From Amycolatopsis sp. cg9 (GTDB lineage Bacteria > Actinomycetota > Actinomycetes > Mycobacteriales > Pseudonocardiaceae): 64,000 bases of DNA. The DNA lies in contig NZ_CP166850.1 of assembly GCF_041346945.1 (NCBI RefSeq), positions 8,602,501 through 8,666,500 on the forward strand, read 5' to 3'. The notes under the pieces are model-generated. The model was not told the origin of the DNA. It ran no database searches and was given only the letters and a program-made list of their open reading frames with translations. Shown here piece by piece: positions 19,749-29,600 of this stretch; the stretch's first letter is position 1; every line of letters starts with the position of its first letter. A program made the position numbers and the translations under genes.

Positions 19749-20918
19749 TCAGCGGGCCCGCAGGCGCACCGGGAGGTGGTCGAAGCCGAAGTTGATGATC
19801 GACCGGTTGTGCACCGGTTCGCCGTCGAGCTCGAGCTCGGCGACCTGGTCGAGCAGGGCGGCGTAGACGGCCTTGAGCTCGGCCTTCGCCAGCGGCGCGC
19901 CGACGCAGTAGTGCGCGCCCACCCCGAGGGCGAGGTGCCGGTTCGGCGACCGGTCGAGCACGAGCTCGCGGGGCCGGTCGAAGACGTCGGGGTCGTGGTC
20001 GGCCGACCACGTCCAGACGGCGACCTTGTCCCCGGCGTCGATGACGTGCCCGCCCAGCTCGGTCCTCGTCGTGGCGGTGCGCAGGACGTGGAGGCCGACG
20101 GAGGTGTAGCGGAGCAGTTCGTCGGTGGCGAGGTCGAGATCGGCGGTCTTGAGCCGGTGCCAGGCGCCGGAGTGGTTCAGCAGCGCCCAGACGCTCATGG
20201 CGGCGGTGTGGCGCACGGTCTGCACCCCGCCGACGACGATGTTGTCGAGGTTGAGGACGACGTCCTCGATGGGCAGGAGCCGGTTCTTGATCCGGTGGGT
20301 GGCGAGGGTGCTGATGAGGTCGTCGCCCGGGTTCTTGCGCCGCTGCGCGACCTTTTCGACGAGGTAGGGCAGCAGCTTCTGGTGCCCGGCCCGCCGCGCG
20401 TCCGGCGTCTGCGCGAGGAAGGCTTCGTCGCAGACGGCGACGACGAGGTCGCGGTCGTCGCCGGGGATGCCGAGCAGGTCGCACATGACGACGAGCGGGA
20501 CAGTGGCCAGAACGTCCACCAGGTCGACTTTTTCCTGCTCGACCGCGGATTTGATGACGTCCGCGGCGAGTTCGGTGATGCGTTCGGCGGTGCCGCGGAC
20601 GCCCTTGGGCGAGAAGTACGGGAGGACGGGCGCGCGGAGTTCGCGGTGGCGGGGACCGTCGGAGAGCGCCATCATCTTGCCGGCGCCGGCCGGGGTGCCG
20701 CCGGTACCGAGGAGCGAGCCGCCGGTGGAGCTGAAGGTGACGGCGTCGGTGAGCACGCGGGAGCCGAGGTGGTAGCCGAGAACGGACCAGACGGGACCGT
20801 CGAGCGCGGTTTCGGTCCGGTGGACGGGAGTGCGGGCCCGGAGGTCGGCGACGATCTCGTCGACATCGGGCCGGGCCCACAGGTCGGGGTCGGTGAGATC
20901 GACGGTGGCGGTGGACAC
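19749..20918 (-). CDS. Cytochrome P450 of the NRPS cluster
   Basis: The protein has 389 aa from GTG 20918, with a strong GAGGAGG site. The heme loop is LGVGAHYCVGAP with the ligand at Cys338, and the ExxR motif is DELLRY. The I-helix reads GGVQTVRHT. P450s that hydroxylate PCP-bound amino acids (OxyD, NovI, NikQ type) usually carry a similar GGNETTRH sequence, so the relationship is suggestive, but here the acidic residue before Thr is Gln. Function is probably beta-hydroxylation or oxidation of a carrier-bound residue or of the peptide. No ferredoxin gene is adjacent. It begins a sub-operon with the exporter and NRPS A. Confidence 0.9.
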   Translation of the reverse strand: MSTATVDLTDPDLWARPDVDEIVADLRARTPVHRTETALDGPVWSVLGYHLGSRVLTDAVTFSSTGGSLLGTGGTPAGAGKMMALSDGPRHRELRAPVLPYFSPKGVRGTAERITELAADVIKSAVEQEKVDLVDVLATVPLVVMCDLLGIPGDDRDLVVAVCDEAFLAQTPDARRAGHQKLLPYLVEKVAQRRKNPGDDLISTLATHRIKNRLLPIEDVVLNLDNIVVGGVQTVRHTAAMSVWALLNHSGAWHRLKTADLDLATDELLRYTSVGLHVLRTATTRTELGGHVIDAGDKVAVWTWSADHDPDVFDRPRELVLDRSPNRHLALGVGAHYCVGAPLAKAELKAVYAALLDQVAELELDGEPVHNRSIINFGFDHLPVRLRAR

Positions 20919-21004
20919 GGTTGCCTCCTCGGGCGGGTGAGCGGTGGCCTCTCGGCGCGGGGTTTCGCGTGGGGTCCGGCGTAGGGTGGTCCTGGCCGCC
21001 GAAA

Positions 21005-21057
21005 GGTCTTGAATGAGTCATTCAGGACCCCCGGTGACCTGAATGACTCATTCAGGA
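21005..21057. repeat. Paired TGAATGA(G/C)TCATTCA palindromes inside the NRPS operon
   Basis: Copies at 21010-21024 (G-centred) and 21040-21054 (C-centred) have GGTC/GACC flanks and match those at 6759-6803 and 7005-7029. They occupy the 180-bp gap (20919-21098) between the thioesterase and the P450, the largest gap in the minus-strand run. They could attenuate or separate the two halves of the operon. Confidence 0.65.
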
Positions 21058-21098
21058 CACCGCGAGCCGGGCGGGTGGGCGGCTTGCGGTGGTGCACG

Positions 21099-21860
21099 TC
21101 AGGCCCGGGCCGGCCCACCCGCGTGCAAGGCGCGCAGCAGCGTCGCCGGGCCGGTCGTCAGCGGAGTGGCCAGCAGGTGGCCGCCCGGCTCGGTCGACGT
21201 CGTGAAGGGGCCCGTCGTCGCGGCCGCCCACCCCGCCGTCACCGACGGCGGGAGAGCTTCGTCCCGCTCGCCGGTCACCGCGTGGATCGCGAACGTCGCC
21301 GGCTCCCCGTGGGGGCGGTAGCTGCGGCAGACCGCCAGGTCCGTCCGGATCGTCGCCACCGCCAGTTCGCGGATCGCGGGGTCGTCCGGCAGCGCCCCGG
21401 CCAGGCCGCACCGCTCCAGCAGTTCCGACGCACGTTGCCCGGTCGGCGGGATCGAGCCCGGCCACGCGGCGGGCGGGGGTGCGCACGCCGGGACCACGAT
21501 CCTCGGCCGGTGCCCGGCGGGCAGGGCGCGGGCGACCTCGTACGCCAGCAGCCCGCCGAAGCTCTGGCCGTAGAACAGCGATCCCGGCCGCAAGTGCGGG
21601 AGGAGCCCTTCGACGACCGACGTCACCAGCGCGGCGAAGCTCCCCGGCATCACGTCGGTGAAGCGGCCGCCGCGCGCGGGGAGGCGGATCGCCCGGACCT
21701 CCAGGGCCGGGGCCAGTGCCGCCGCCAAGCCGGCGAACGCCGTGACGTCGCCGCCCGCGTGCGGGAAGCACACCGCCTGCGGGGTCCCGGCGGCCAGCGG
21801 GTACGGGCGGTAGCACCAGTCCCCCGCGATCGCCGGTCGCGGGCCGGCCGCCACGGTCAC
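21099..21860 (-). CDS. Type II thioesterase
   Basis: The protein has 253 aa, and GTG 21860 overlaps the PCP stop (GTGA). The alpha/beta-hydrolase motifs are FPHAGGD near the N-terminus (oxyanion loop), nucleophile elbow FYGQSFGG (Ser100) and a late GGHLLATP His. This is the standard editing thioesterase, which removes wrong or stalled acyl groups from carriers. Tight coupling to the free carrier protein suggests that carrier as its main partner. The nucleophile is Ser, not the Cys of SyrC/CmaE-type aminoacyl shuttles, so shuttling is less likely. Confidence 0.88.
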   Translation of the reverse strand: MTVAAGPRPAIAGDWCYRPYPLAAGTPQAVCFPHAGGDVTAFAGLAAALAPALEVRAIRLPARGGRFTDVMPGSFAALVTSVVEGLLPHLRPGSLFYGQSFGGLLAYEVARALPAGHRPRIVVPACAPPPAAWPGSIPPTGQRASELLERCGLAGALPDDPAIRELAVATIRTDLAVCRSYRPHGEPATFAIHAVTGERDEALPPSVTAGWAAATTGPFTTSTEPGGHLLATPLTTGPATLLRALHAGGPARA

Positions 21861-22123
21861 CGGGTCCCCCGGCGGCCGATCAGCGCGACCGCCGGGCGGG
21901 ACGGCGCCTCCCGGGCCGCCGCGACCGTCTCGACGAACTCGGCCAACGTCGCCGACGCCATCAGATCGCGCAGCGACAGATCGACCGAAAATTCGTCCCG
22001 CACGCGGTACACCACCCGCAACGCGGTCAGCGAATGCCCGCCCAGCTCGAAAAACCCGTCTTCCGGGCCGACCCGGTCGACGCCCAGCTCCTCGGCCCAG
22101 ACCGCCGCTATCGTCGCCAGCAC
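21857..22123 (-). CDS. Stand-alone peptidyl carrier protein
   Basis: The protein has 88 aa, starts at GTG 22123 directly after MbtH and overlaps the thioesterase start. It has the complete carrier motif FFELGGHSLTALRV, with Ser31 as the phosphopantetheine site. There is no adenylation domain. NRPS C ends in a C domain with no acceptor carrier, and NRPS A begins with a C domain that needs an upstream donor. This protein fits exactly between them as carrier 4. Its amino acid must be supplied by a trans enzyme, either the free A-T didomain at 36517-38169 or the AsnRS-like domain at 32612-33607. Confidence 0.85.
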   Translation of the reverse strand: MLATIAAVWAEELGVDRVGPEDGFFELGGHSLTALRVVYRVRDEFSVDLSLRDLMASATLAEFVETVAAAREAPSRPAVALIGRRGTR

Positions 22124-22124
22124 C

Positions 22125-22319
22125 TCAGACCCCGAGCGCGACGCGCAGGCTCTTCGGGCGGATGTCGGTCCACGTCTCGTCGACCCACGCCACGCACTCC
22201 TCGCGGCTGCCGCTCTTGCCCGCCGGCTGCCAGCCCGCCGGTACCGGCAGCTCGGCCGGCCAGATCGAATACTGCTCCTCGTCGTTGACGACGACCGTGA
22301 AGTCCTTGAACGCGTCCAC
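22125..22319 (-). CDS. MbtH-like protein
   Basis: The protein has 64 aa from GTG 22319, with GGAAAGGAA upstream. It carries the family signature: [45 protein letters not shown] with the conserved Trp residues and S.EEC segment. MbtH proteins bind the A-domain N-terminal subdomain and are needed for its solubility or activity. It lies between NRPS C and the free carrier and probably serves the A domains of NRPS A, B and C. Confidence 0.95.
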   Translation of the reverse strand: MDAFKDFTVVVNDEEQYSIWPAELPVPAGWQPAGKSGSREECVAWVDETWTDIRPKSLRVALGV

Positions 22320-22334
22320 AGTGGATTCCTTTCC

Positions 22335-25300
22335 TCAGATCAGCTGACGGTGTCCCGCGACCAGCGCGGCGAGTTCTTCGGCATAAGCGGTCACGTAGGC
22401 CTCGGCGACGTCGTCCGGGACCAGCGACCGGAGGTGGTCCACGGCCAGCAGGATCCGGCCCGACGCCGGGTCCTGCACCAGGGCGACGCCGAGGGCGAAG
22501 TTGGTCGGCTCGTAGCGCATGTCCGGCTCGCAGCCGATCCGGTCGTCGACGATGCTCGTCGCCGAGCCCGCGAGCCGGCCCAGTGCGTGGAACCGCAGGA
22601 ACGCGAAACACGCTTCGAGCCGCGGGCCGGCCATCATCCGGGCCAGCCGGGCGAACGGGACCCGGCGGTGCGGCAGCAGCTCGACCTCGGCCTCGTGCAC
22701 CGCGCGCACGAGATCCGGCTCCGACGCGGTCACCACCAGCGGGACCGTGTTGAGGAACAGCCCGTACGCCTCCGTGCCGCTGCGTTCCTCCAGCCGGCCG
22801 TTCACCGAGAGCCCCGTGGTGACCCGGTCGCGGCCGGTGATCCGGGACAGCGCCCGGACGTGCGCGGCCAGCGCGGCCGCCTTCACCGGGACGCCTGCCG
22901 CGGCCGCGATCGCCTCGAGCTGGGCCGGGGCCTCCGGCAGGACCCGCTCCAGCGTGCGCGGGATCTCCGCCGTCGCCGCCTCGGAGCCGGCACCGGACGA
23001 CCAGAGCGCGCCGTCCGCGTCGCGAAGCCGGGAACGCCAGAACCGCTCGCTCTCCGGCGAAGCCGACGCGGCTCGCTCGGCGGCCACGAAGTCGCGGAAC
23101 GTCGACGCGGGCGGCGGCGCGAGCGGGGTGTCCGGCGACGCGTGCCGCTCCAGGATCTCGGTGAGCAACGAGGTGAAGCTCCAGCCGTCCAGGATCGAGT
23201 GGTGCTCCGCGATGGTCAGCTGGAAGGCGTCGTCGGCGAGCCGTTGCGCGACGACGCGGAACAGCGGCGCGGAACGCAAGTCGAAGCGCATCGCACAGCA
23301 GGCGTCGAAGACCGAAGCGACGGCCGAACGCTGCTCGGCGAAGGGAAGACCGCGCAGGTCCGCAGTGGACACCGGCGCCGGTGCCGAGGCGTGCACGAGC
23401 TGCATGGGCTCGCGGTGGCCGATCACGTCGAACGTCGTCCGCAGCACGGGGTGCCGGGAGATGACGCCGGCGACCGCCGCGTGCAGGGCGTCCTCGTCGA
23501 GGCGCCCGGCGACCCGGTAGCTGTTGACGTTGTGGTAGCCACCGGCGTCGCCGGACAGCTCCATGTGGTAGATCATCCCGAGCTGCATCGCGGCCATCGG
23601 GTAGGCGTCGACGACGTCCGCGGGCAGCTTCGCCAGGTCCTCTTCGGACAGTCCGGCGAACGGCCGCGCGGCCGGGACGTCGACGGCACCCGGCTTCAGC
23701 AGCGGCGCCAGGGCCGCCGGGGTGGGCGCCGCGAACAGGTCCGGCAGCGTGAGCGTCCAGCCGCGGTCCCGCAGCTTGCCCGCCAGGTGCACCGCGCGGA
23801 TGGAGTCGCCGCCGAGGTGGAAGAAGTTGTCGTGCGCGCCCGCCCCGGTGACACCGAGGACGTCGGCGTACAGCTCGGTGAGCAGCCGCTCCCCCGGGGT
23901 GCGCGGCTCGGCGTGCTGCCGCGTCGGGCGGGGCGCGGCGGGTGCCGGCAGGGCCGCCCGGTCCAGCTTGCCGTTCACCGTCACGGGCAGCCGGTCGAGG
24001 ACGGTCACCGTCGCCGGGATCATGTGCTCCGGCAACGACGTGGCCAGGAACGACCGCGCGTCGGCGTACTCCAGGGTTCCGACGACGTAGGCCGCCAGCC
24101 GGTCGTCGTGCACGGTGACCGCGCACGCGCCGACCGCGGGGTGCGTCCCCAGCGCGTGCTCGATCTCGCCGAGCTCGATGCGGAAGCCGCGGACCTTGAC
24201 CTGGCTGTCGCACCGGCCGACGTACTCCAGGCCACCGCCGGCGAGCCGCCGGGCGACGTCGCCGGTGCGGTAGAGCCTCGCTCCCGGGGAAGCCGAGAAC
24301 GGGTCCGGCAGGAACCGCCGCGCGGTGAGCCCCGCTCGCCCCCAGTAGCCGTGGGCGAGCGCGCCGCCGCCGATGTACAGCTCGCCCGGCACGCCCACCG
24401 GGCACGGCCGCAGCCACTCGTCGAGCACGTGGGCGCTCAGGTGCGGCAGCGGCGCGCCGATCAGGCTCCGCTCGAACCCCGCCGGTCCGGTGACGTCGTG
24501 CGTGGTGACGTGCACGGTGGTCTCGGTGATGCCGTACAGGTTGCACAGCGGCGCGGACAGCCCGAGCGCGAACCACCGGCGCACGACCGCCGGGTCCAGC
24601 GCCTCACCGCCGAGCATGACCTGCCGCAGGGCGGGCAACGCGGGCCCGGTGCGGAGGGCGGCTTCGAGCTGGCGCAGCGCCGACGGCGTCTGGCACAGCT
24701 GCGTGACACCCTCCGCCGCGAGCAGCGCGGCGAAGGCCTCCGGCGACCGGCTGGTCAGGTAGGGCACGACGACCAGGCGGCCGCCGTGGTGCAGCGGCCC
24801 CCACAGCTCCCAGACCGTCCAGTCGAAGGCGTAGCTGTGGAACAGCGTCCACACGTCGGTCTCGCGGAACGCGAAGTGCGCGCGCCCGGATTCCATCAGC
24901 CGCCCGGCGTGCTCGTGGGCCACGGCGACGCCCTTGGGCCGGCCCGTCGAGCCGGAGGTGAAGATCAGGTAGGCCAGGTCACCGGGGCGGACCGGTACGC
25001 GCGGCCGGTCCGCGGGGTAGGCCGAGACGTCCTGCCCGACGTCGAACACCGGCCCCGCGGTGTCCTGGTCGGTGACGACCAGCCGCACCCCGGTGTCGCC
25101 GAAGACGAACGCCGCACGGTCGTCCGGGGCGGCCGGGTCCACCGGCACGTAGGCGGCGCCGGCCTTCAGGACGGCCAGGATCGCGGTGACGATCGCCTCG
25201 CTCCGGTCCAGCAGCAGGCCGACCCGGTCGCCGGGGCGGACCCCGGCCGCGATCAGGGCGTGTGCGAGCCGGTTGGCCCGCCGGTCCAGCTCGGCGTAGG

Positions 25301-26654
25301 TCACGCTCTCGCCGTCGAAGGTCACGGCGGGCCGGCCGGGGAACCGGTCCACGGCGTCTTCGAAGGACTCGTGCAGGCACCGGGGCTCGGCGGTGGTGAC
25401 GGAAGCGGGCCACGCCGGCTCCAGCTCGACTCTCCACAGTAGACCGTCCGGTTCGGACAGCACGGCGGCCAGCAGGGTGCGCCACTGCCCGGTCAGCCGG
25501 TCGATCGTCGCGGCGTCGAACAGGCTGGTGCGGTACTCGACCTCCCCGCGCAGCTCGCCGTCGTCGAAGGTCGACCAGGTGAGGTCGAACTTGCTGGTGC
25601 CGTTGTGGTGCACCCGCCGGGTCGCGGTGAGCGGCCCGAACCGCAGCGGCTCGGCCTCCTCCGCGTGCGCCCCGAACACGACCTGCACCAGCGGCGCGTG
25701 CCGGGCCGAGCGCTCGAGGCCCAGCGCGTCGACCACGACGTCGAACGGCACGTCCAGGCAGGCGTAGGCGTCGAACGCGGTGTCGCGCACGTGCGCCACG
25801 AGGTCGCGGAAGCTCGCCGCGCGGTCGACGCGCAGCCGCAGCGGCAGGATGTTGACGAAGTAGCCGATCAGGTCGGCCAGCTCCGGCCGGTCCCGCGTGG
25901 TCACCGGGGTGCCGACGACCAGGTCGGCCGCGCCGGTGCAGCGGTTCAGCAGCGCGGCGAACGCGGCCAGCTGCACGACGAACGGCGTCGCGTCCAGTTC
26001 GGCGGCCAGCGCACCGATCCGCGCGGCCAGGCCGGCCGGGAGCGCGAACTCGCGGGTGTCGCCGTCGAAGTCCTGCCGTGCGGGCGCCTCCCGGTCGGCC
26101 GGCACCTCGAGGCGCGTGGGCGCACCGGCCAGCTGCTCCCGCCAGTACGCCAGCGGTTCGTCGCAGGGCTCGGCTCCGGTCGCGTAGTCGGCGTACTGGG
26201 TGGTCAGCTCGGGCAGCACGGGCGCCCGGCCTTCGACGGCCGCGGTGTAGAGCTCCGCCAGCTCCCGCTCGAACACCCCGGACGACCAGCCGTCCCAGAC
26301 GATGTGGTGCACGACGAGGACCAGTGTCACCGGATCCACCAGGGCCGCCCGCAGCACCGGGCCGGTTTCGAGGTCGAACCCGGTGGTGAGGTCGGGAGCG
26401 CCGCGGTGCAGCGGGATCCGGACGTGGTCGTGGACCGTCTGCAGTGGACCGTCCGGGCCCGCCGAGAACGTCGTGCGCAGGACTTCGTGCCGCCGGACGA
26501 TCCCGTCGATGGCGCCTTCGAGCACGTCCGGGTCGACCGGCCCGTCGAAGGTGAACACCCACGGCACGGTGTAGGCGGCGGAGCCGGGGTTCCAGCGGTC
26601 GAGGAACCACAACCCGCACTGGAGCCCGGAAACCGGGGCGGTGCGGCCGGTCAT
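22335..26654 (-). CDS. NRPS C: C-A-PCP-C
   Basis: The protein has 1439 aa, and ATG 26654 overlaps the NRPS B stop (ATGA). Domains are C1 ~1-425 (HHIVWDGWS), A ~445-900, PCP (LGGDS, Ser951) and a C-terminal condensation domain from ~1010 (DAYPMAAMQLGMIYH, HHSILDGWS). The A domain has YGITETTVHV and hand-read residues DWWCMGLVH. That places it in the Thr-type group (DFWNIGMVH), which also includes related beta-hydroxy or beta-amino residues, but with two unusual positions. The terminal C has no carrier of its own. By gene order it should condense the chain onto the free PCP at 21857-22123. Confidence 0.92.
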   Translation of the reverse strand: MTGRTAPVSGLQCGLWFLDRWNPGSAAYTVPWVFTFDGPVDPDVLEGAIDGIVRRHEVLRTTFSAGPDGPLQTVHDHVRIPLHRGAPDLTTGFDLETGPVLRAALVDPVTLVLVVHHIVWDGWSSGVFERELAELYTAAVEGRAPVLPELTTQYADYATGAEPCDEPLAYWREQLAGAPTRLEVPADREAPARQDFDGDTREFALPAGLAARIGALAAELDATPFVVQLAAFAALLNRCTGAADLVVGTPVTTRDRPELADLIGYFVNILPLRLRVDRAASFRDLVAHVRDTAFDAYACLDVPFDVVVDALGLERSARHAPLVQVVFGAHAEEAEPLRFGPLTATRRVHHNGTSKFDLTWSTFDDGELRGEVEYRTSLFDAATIDRLTGQWRTLLAAVLSEPDGLLWRVELEPAWPASVTTAEPRCLHESFEDAVDRFPGRPAVTFDGESVTYAELDRRANRLAHALIAAGVRPGDRVGLLLDRSEAIVTAILAVLKAGAAYVPVDPAAPDDRAAFVFGDTGVRLVVTDQDTAGPVFDVGQDVSAYPADRPRVPVRPGDLAYLIFTSGSTGRPKGVAVAHEHAGRLMESGRAHFAFRETDVWTLFHSYAFDWTVWELWGPLHHGGRLVVVPYLTSRSPEAFAALLAAEGVTQLCQTPSALRQLEAALRTGPALPALRQVMLGGEALDPAVVRRWFALGLSAPLCNLYGITETTVHVTTHDVTGPAGFERSLIGAPLPHLSAHVLDEWLRPCPVGVPGELYIGGGALAHGYWGRAGLTARRFLPDPFSASPGARLYRTGDVARRLAGGGLEYVGRCDSQVKVRGFRIELGEIEHALGTHPAVGACAVTVHDDRLAAYVVGTLEYADARSFLATSLPEHMIPATVTVLDRLPVTVNGKLDRAALPAPAAPRPTRQHAEPRTPGERLLTELYADVLGVTGAGAHDNFFHLGGDSIRAVHLAGKLRDRGWTLTLPDLFAAPTPAALAPLLKPGAVDVPAARPFAGLSEEDLAKLPADVVDAYPMAAMQLGMIYHMELSGDAGGYHNVNSYRVAGRLDEDALHAAVAGVISRHPVLRTTFDVIGHREPMQLVHASAPAPVSTADLRGLPFAEQRSAVASVFDACCAMRFDLRSAPLFRVVAQRLADDAFQLTIAEHHSILDGWSFTSLLTEILERHASPDTPLAPPPASTFRDFVAAERAASASPESERFWRSRLRDADGALWSSGAGSEAATAEIPRTLERVLPEAPAQLEAIAAAAGVPVKAAALAAHVRALSRITGRDRVTTGLSVNGRLEERSGTEAYGLFLNTVPLVVTASEPDLVRAVHEAEVELLPHRRVPFARLARMMAGPRLEACFAFLRFHALGRLAGSATSIVDDRIGCEPDMRYEPTNFALGVALVQDPASGRILLAVDHLRSLVPDDVAEAYVTAYAEELAALVAGHRQLI

Positions 26655-29600
26655 GCCCGCACCTCCAGCCGCCGGGCCAGCGCACGGACGGTCCGGGAGG
26701 CGAACACCAGCCGCGGCGCGACCCGGGTGCCGGTCTCGGTGGACAGGCGCAGTGCCACGCGGACCGCGGCCAGCGAGTTGCCGCCGAGCCGGAAGAAGCT
26801 GTCGTCGACGCCCACCGCGTCGATCCCGAGCACCTCGGCCCACACGGCCGACACCAGCCGTTCGGCCTCGGTGGCGGCGGGGTCCGCCGGCACCGCGGCC
26901 ACGACGCCGTCCGGGTCGGGCAGCCCGGACCGGTCGAGCTTCCCGTTGGCGGTCAGCGGAAGCGCGTCGAGGGCGGTGACGCTCGCCGGGATCATGTAGT
27001 CCGGCAGCAGCGTGGCGAGGTGGTCGCAGACGTCCTGGTAACCGGGGGCGGCGGCGCGGGCGACGACGTAGGCCGCGAGCCCGTCGCCGTGCGCGACCAC
27101 GGCGCAGTCCCTGACCCCGGCGTGCCGCGCCAGCGCGGCGGCGACTTCGCCGGGCTCGACCCGGAAGCCGCGGATCTTCACCTGGTCGTCGGCGCGGCCG
27201 GTGATGGTGAGCAGGCCGTCCGGGGTGCGGCCGCCGACGTCGCCCGTGCGGTACATCCGCGAGCCCGGCGGGCCGAGCGGGTCGGGCAGGAACCGGTCGG
27301 CGGTCAGGCCCGGCTGCCCGACGTAGCCGAGGGCCAGCCCGGCCCCGGTCGCGTAGAGCTCGCCTTCGGCCGACGGCCGGAAGTGGTCGTCGAGCACCCG
27401 GACGTCCTTGTGCGCGACCGGCACGCCGATGGGGATGGCGGCCGCGGTCACGTCCGCGGCGCCGACGACGTGGCAGGTGGTGAAGCCCATGCTCTCGACC
27501 GGGCCGTAGCCGTTGACGATCCGCACGTGCGGGTAGCGCTCGCGCAGCCGGGCCACGTGGGCGACCGAGGCGCGCTCGCCGCCGGTGAACACCACGCGCA
27601 GGCCGGCGAAGATCGCCGGGAACTCGTCGACGAGGAAGTTGAACAGGGTGGCCGACAGCTGCAGCTGCGTGACGCCGTGCCGGGCGACGAGCGCGGTCAT
27701 CGTCTCCGGGTCCGGGCGCTGGCCGGGGTGCAGCACGCAGGTGCCGCCGAAGAGCAGCGGGCCGTAGACCTCCAGGCCGAAGGCGTCCCAGGACACCGGC
27801 GAGCACTGCAACCACACCTCACCGGGCGCGAAGAGCGCGTAGTCCTGGTCCAGGTAGGTCCCGGCGAGGGCGCGGTGCGACGCCGCCACGCCCTTCGGCC
27901 GGCCGGTGGAGCCGGACGTGAACATCACGCACGCCACCGCGTCGACCTCGACGGCGACGCCGAGGTCGTCCCCGGGGCCGTCGGCGGCCGCGACGAACGC
28001 GCGGTCCACGACCAGCCTCGCCCCGGACGCCGCGATCGCGTCCGCCCGCCGGGCTTCGGGCAGCTCCGGGTCCAGCAGCGTGTAGCCCGCGCCCGCCTTG
28101 AGGACGCCGAGCAGGGCCACGACCAGGTCGGTGTCCCGCTCGATCAGCACGGCGGCGACCGCGCCTTCGGTCACGCCGTGGGCGCGCAGGCGGCGGGCGA
28201 CGCGGTTGGCCCGCGCGTTCAGCTCCGCGTAGCTCAGCTCGTCGTCGCCGGAGACGAGGGCGACGGCGTCCGGGCTCAGCGCGGCCTGCCGCTCGAACAG
28301 CTCGTGCACGGGGAGGACGGCGGTCTCGGTCGCTTCGGGCCGCACGAACTCGTCCGGCTCGGTGACCAGCTCGGTCACCGCCGTCAGCCAGGCTTCGCCC
28401 AGCGCGGTCAGCGTCGCGGCCTCGAACAGGTCGGTGTCGTACTCGATCCGGCCGCCGAAGCCGGTGCCGTCGTCCTCGACCGACCACGACAGGTCGAACC
28501 GGGACAGCTCGTTGACGTGCAGCCGCCGCGAGAGCCGGGCTTCGCCGTAGGGCAGCGGGTCCGGGTCGGCGGTGTGCATCTCGAAGACCAGCTGGAACAA
28601 CGGGTTCCGGTCGCCGGAGCGCTCCCCCAGCACCCGGCCGGTGATCTCCTCCAGCGGTACGTCCTGGTGGCGGTAGCCGTCGAGGGCGACGCCGCGGACG
28701 TGGTCGAGCACGTCCCGCCGGGTCGCCCCGGCCTCGACGCGGAACCGCAGCGGGAGGAGCGTGATGAAGTAGCCGATGAGGGCGTCGAGCTCCGGCCGTT
28801 CGCGGACGCTGACCGGAGTGCCGACGACGAGGTCGGCGGCGCCGCCGGTCCGGTGCACCGCGAGCACCAGCCCGGCCAGCAGCACCATGAACGGAGTCGC
28901 GTCGGCTTCCTGCGCGAATTCGCGGACCGCGGCGGCGAGACCGGCGTCGAGCGCGAAGCGGTGGTAGCCGCACAGGTGCGCGGGTTCGGCGGGCCGCGGG
29001 TGGTCGGGAACGACGGCCGGGCGGTCCGGCAAGCCGCGCAGGTGCTCGGCCCAGAAGCCGAGCTGCCGCTCGGCGATCCCGGTGTCCTGCAACCAGTTCG
29101 CGTAATCGGCGTACTGGACGGCGAGGCCGGGCAGCCGCGGCTCGCGGCCTTCGACGAGCGCGGTGTAGCACTCGCGCAGCTCCCGGTCGAGCACGGCGAG
29201 GGAGCCTTCGTCCCAGACGATGTGGTGGAAGACGAGGACGAGGGTCGCGGTCGCCGCCGACGTCCGGACCAGCCGGGCGCGCAGCAGCGGCCCGGTCGTG
29301 AGGTCGAACGGCGTGCGGGCGTCGGCCGCGATCAGGCCGGCCGGGTCAGCCGCCTCGGTGACCTTGAACGGGACGTCGAGGTGCGGGTGGATCACCTGGC
29401 GCGGCAGGGTTCCGGTGACCTCGAACGTCGTGCGCAGCGCCTCGTGGCGATCGACGACCCGCTGCAGCGCGGCGCCCAGGAGACCGGCGTCGAGCGGGCC
29501 GTCGAGGTCGAACACCCACGGCACGTTGTAGGTCGGCGTGCCCGGCTGCCAGGCGTCCAGCAGCCACAGCCCGCGCTGGAACCGGGAAAGCGGCGCGTCG

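Noticed and set aside
22335..23640. C-terminal domain of NRPS C as an epimerisation domain (it follows a GGDS carrier)
   Set aside because: It has HHSILDGWS and the opening DAYPM...QLGM typical of condensation domains, and lacks the HHLVVDGVSWRIL pattern of E domains.
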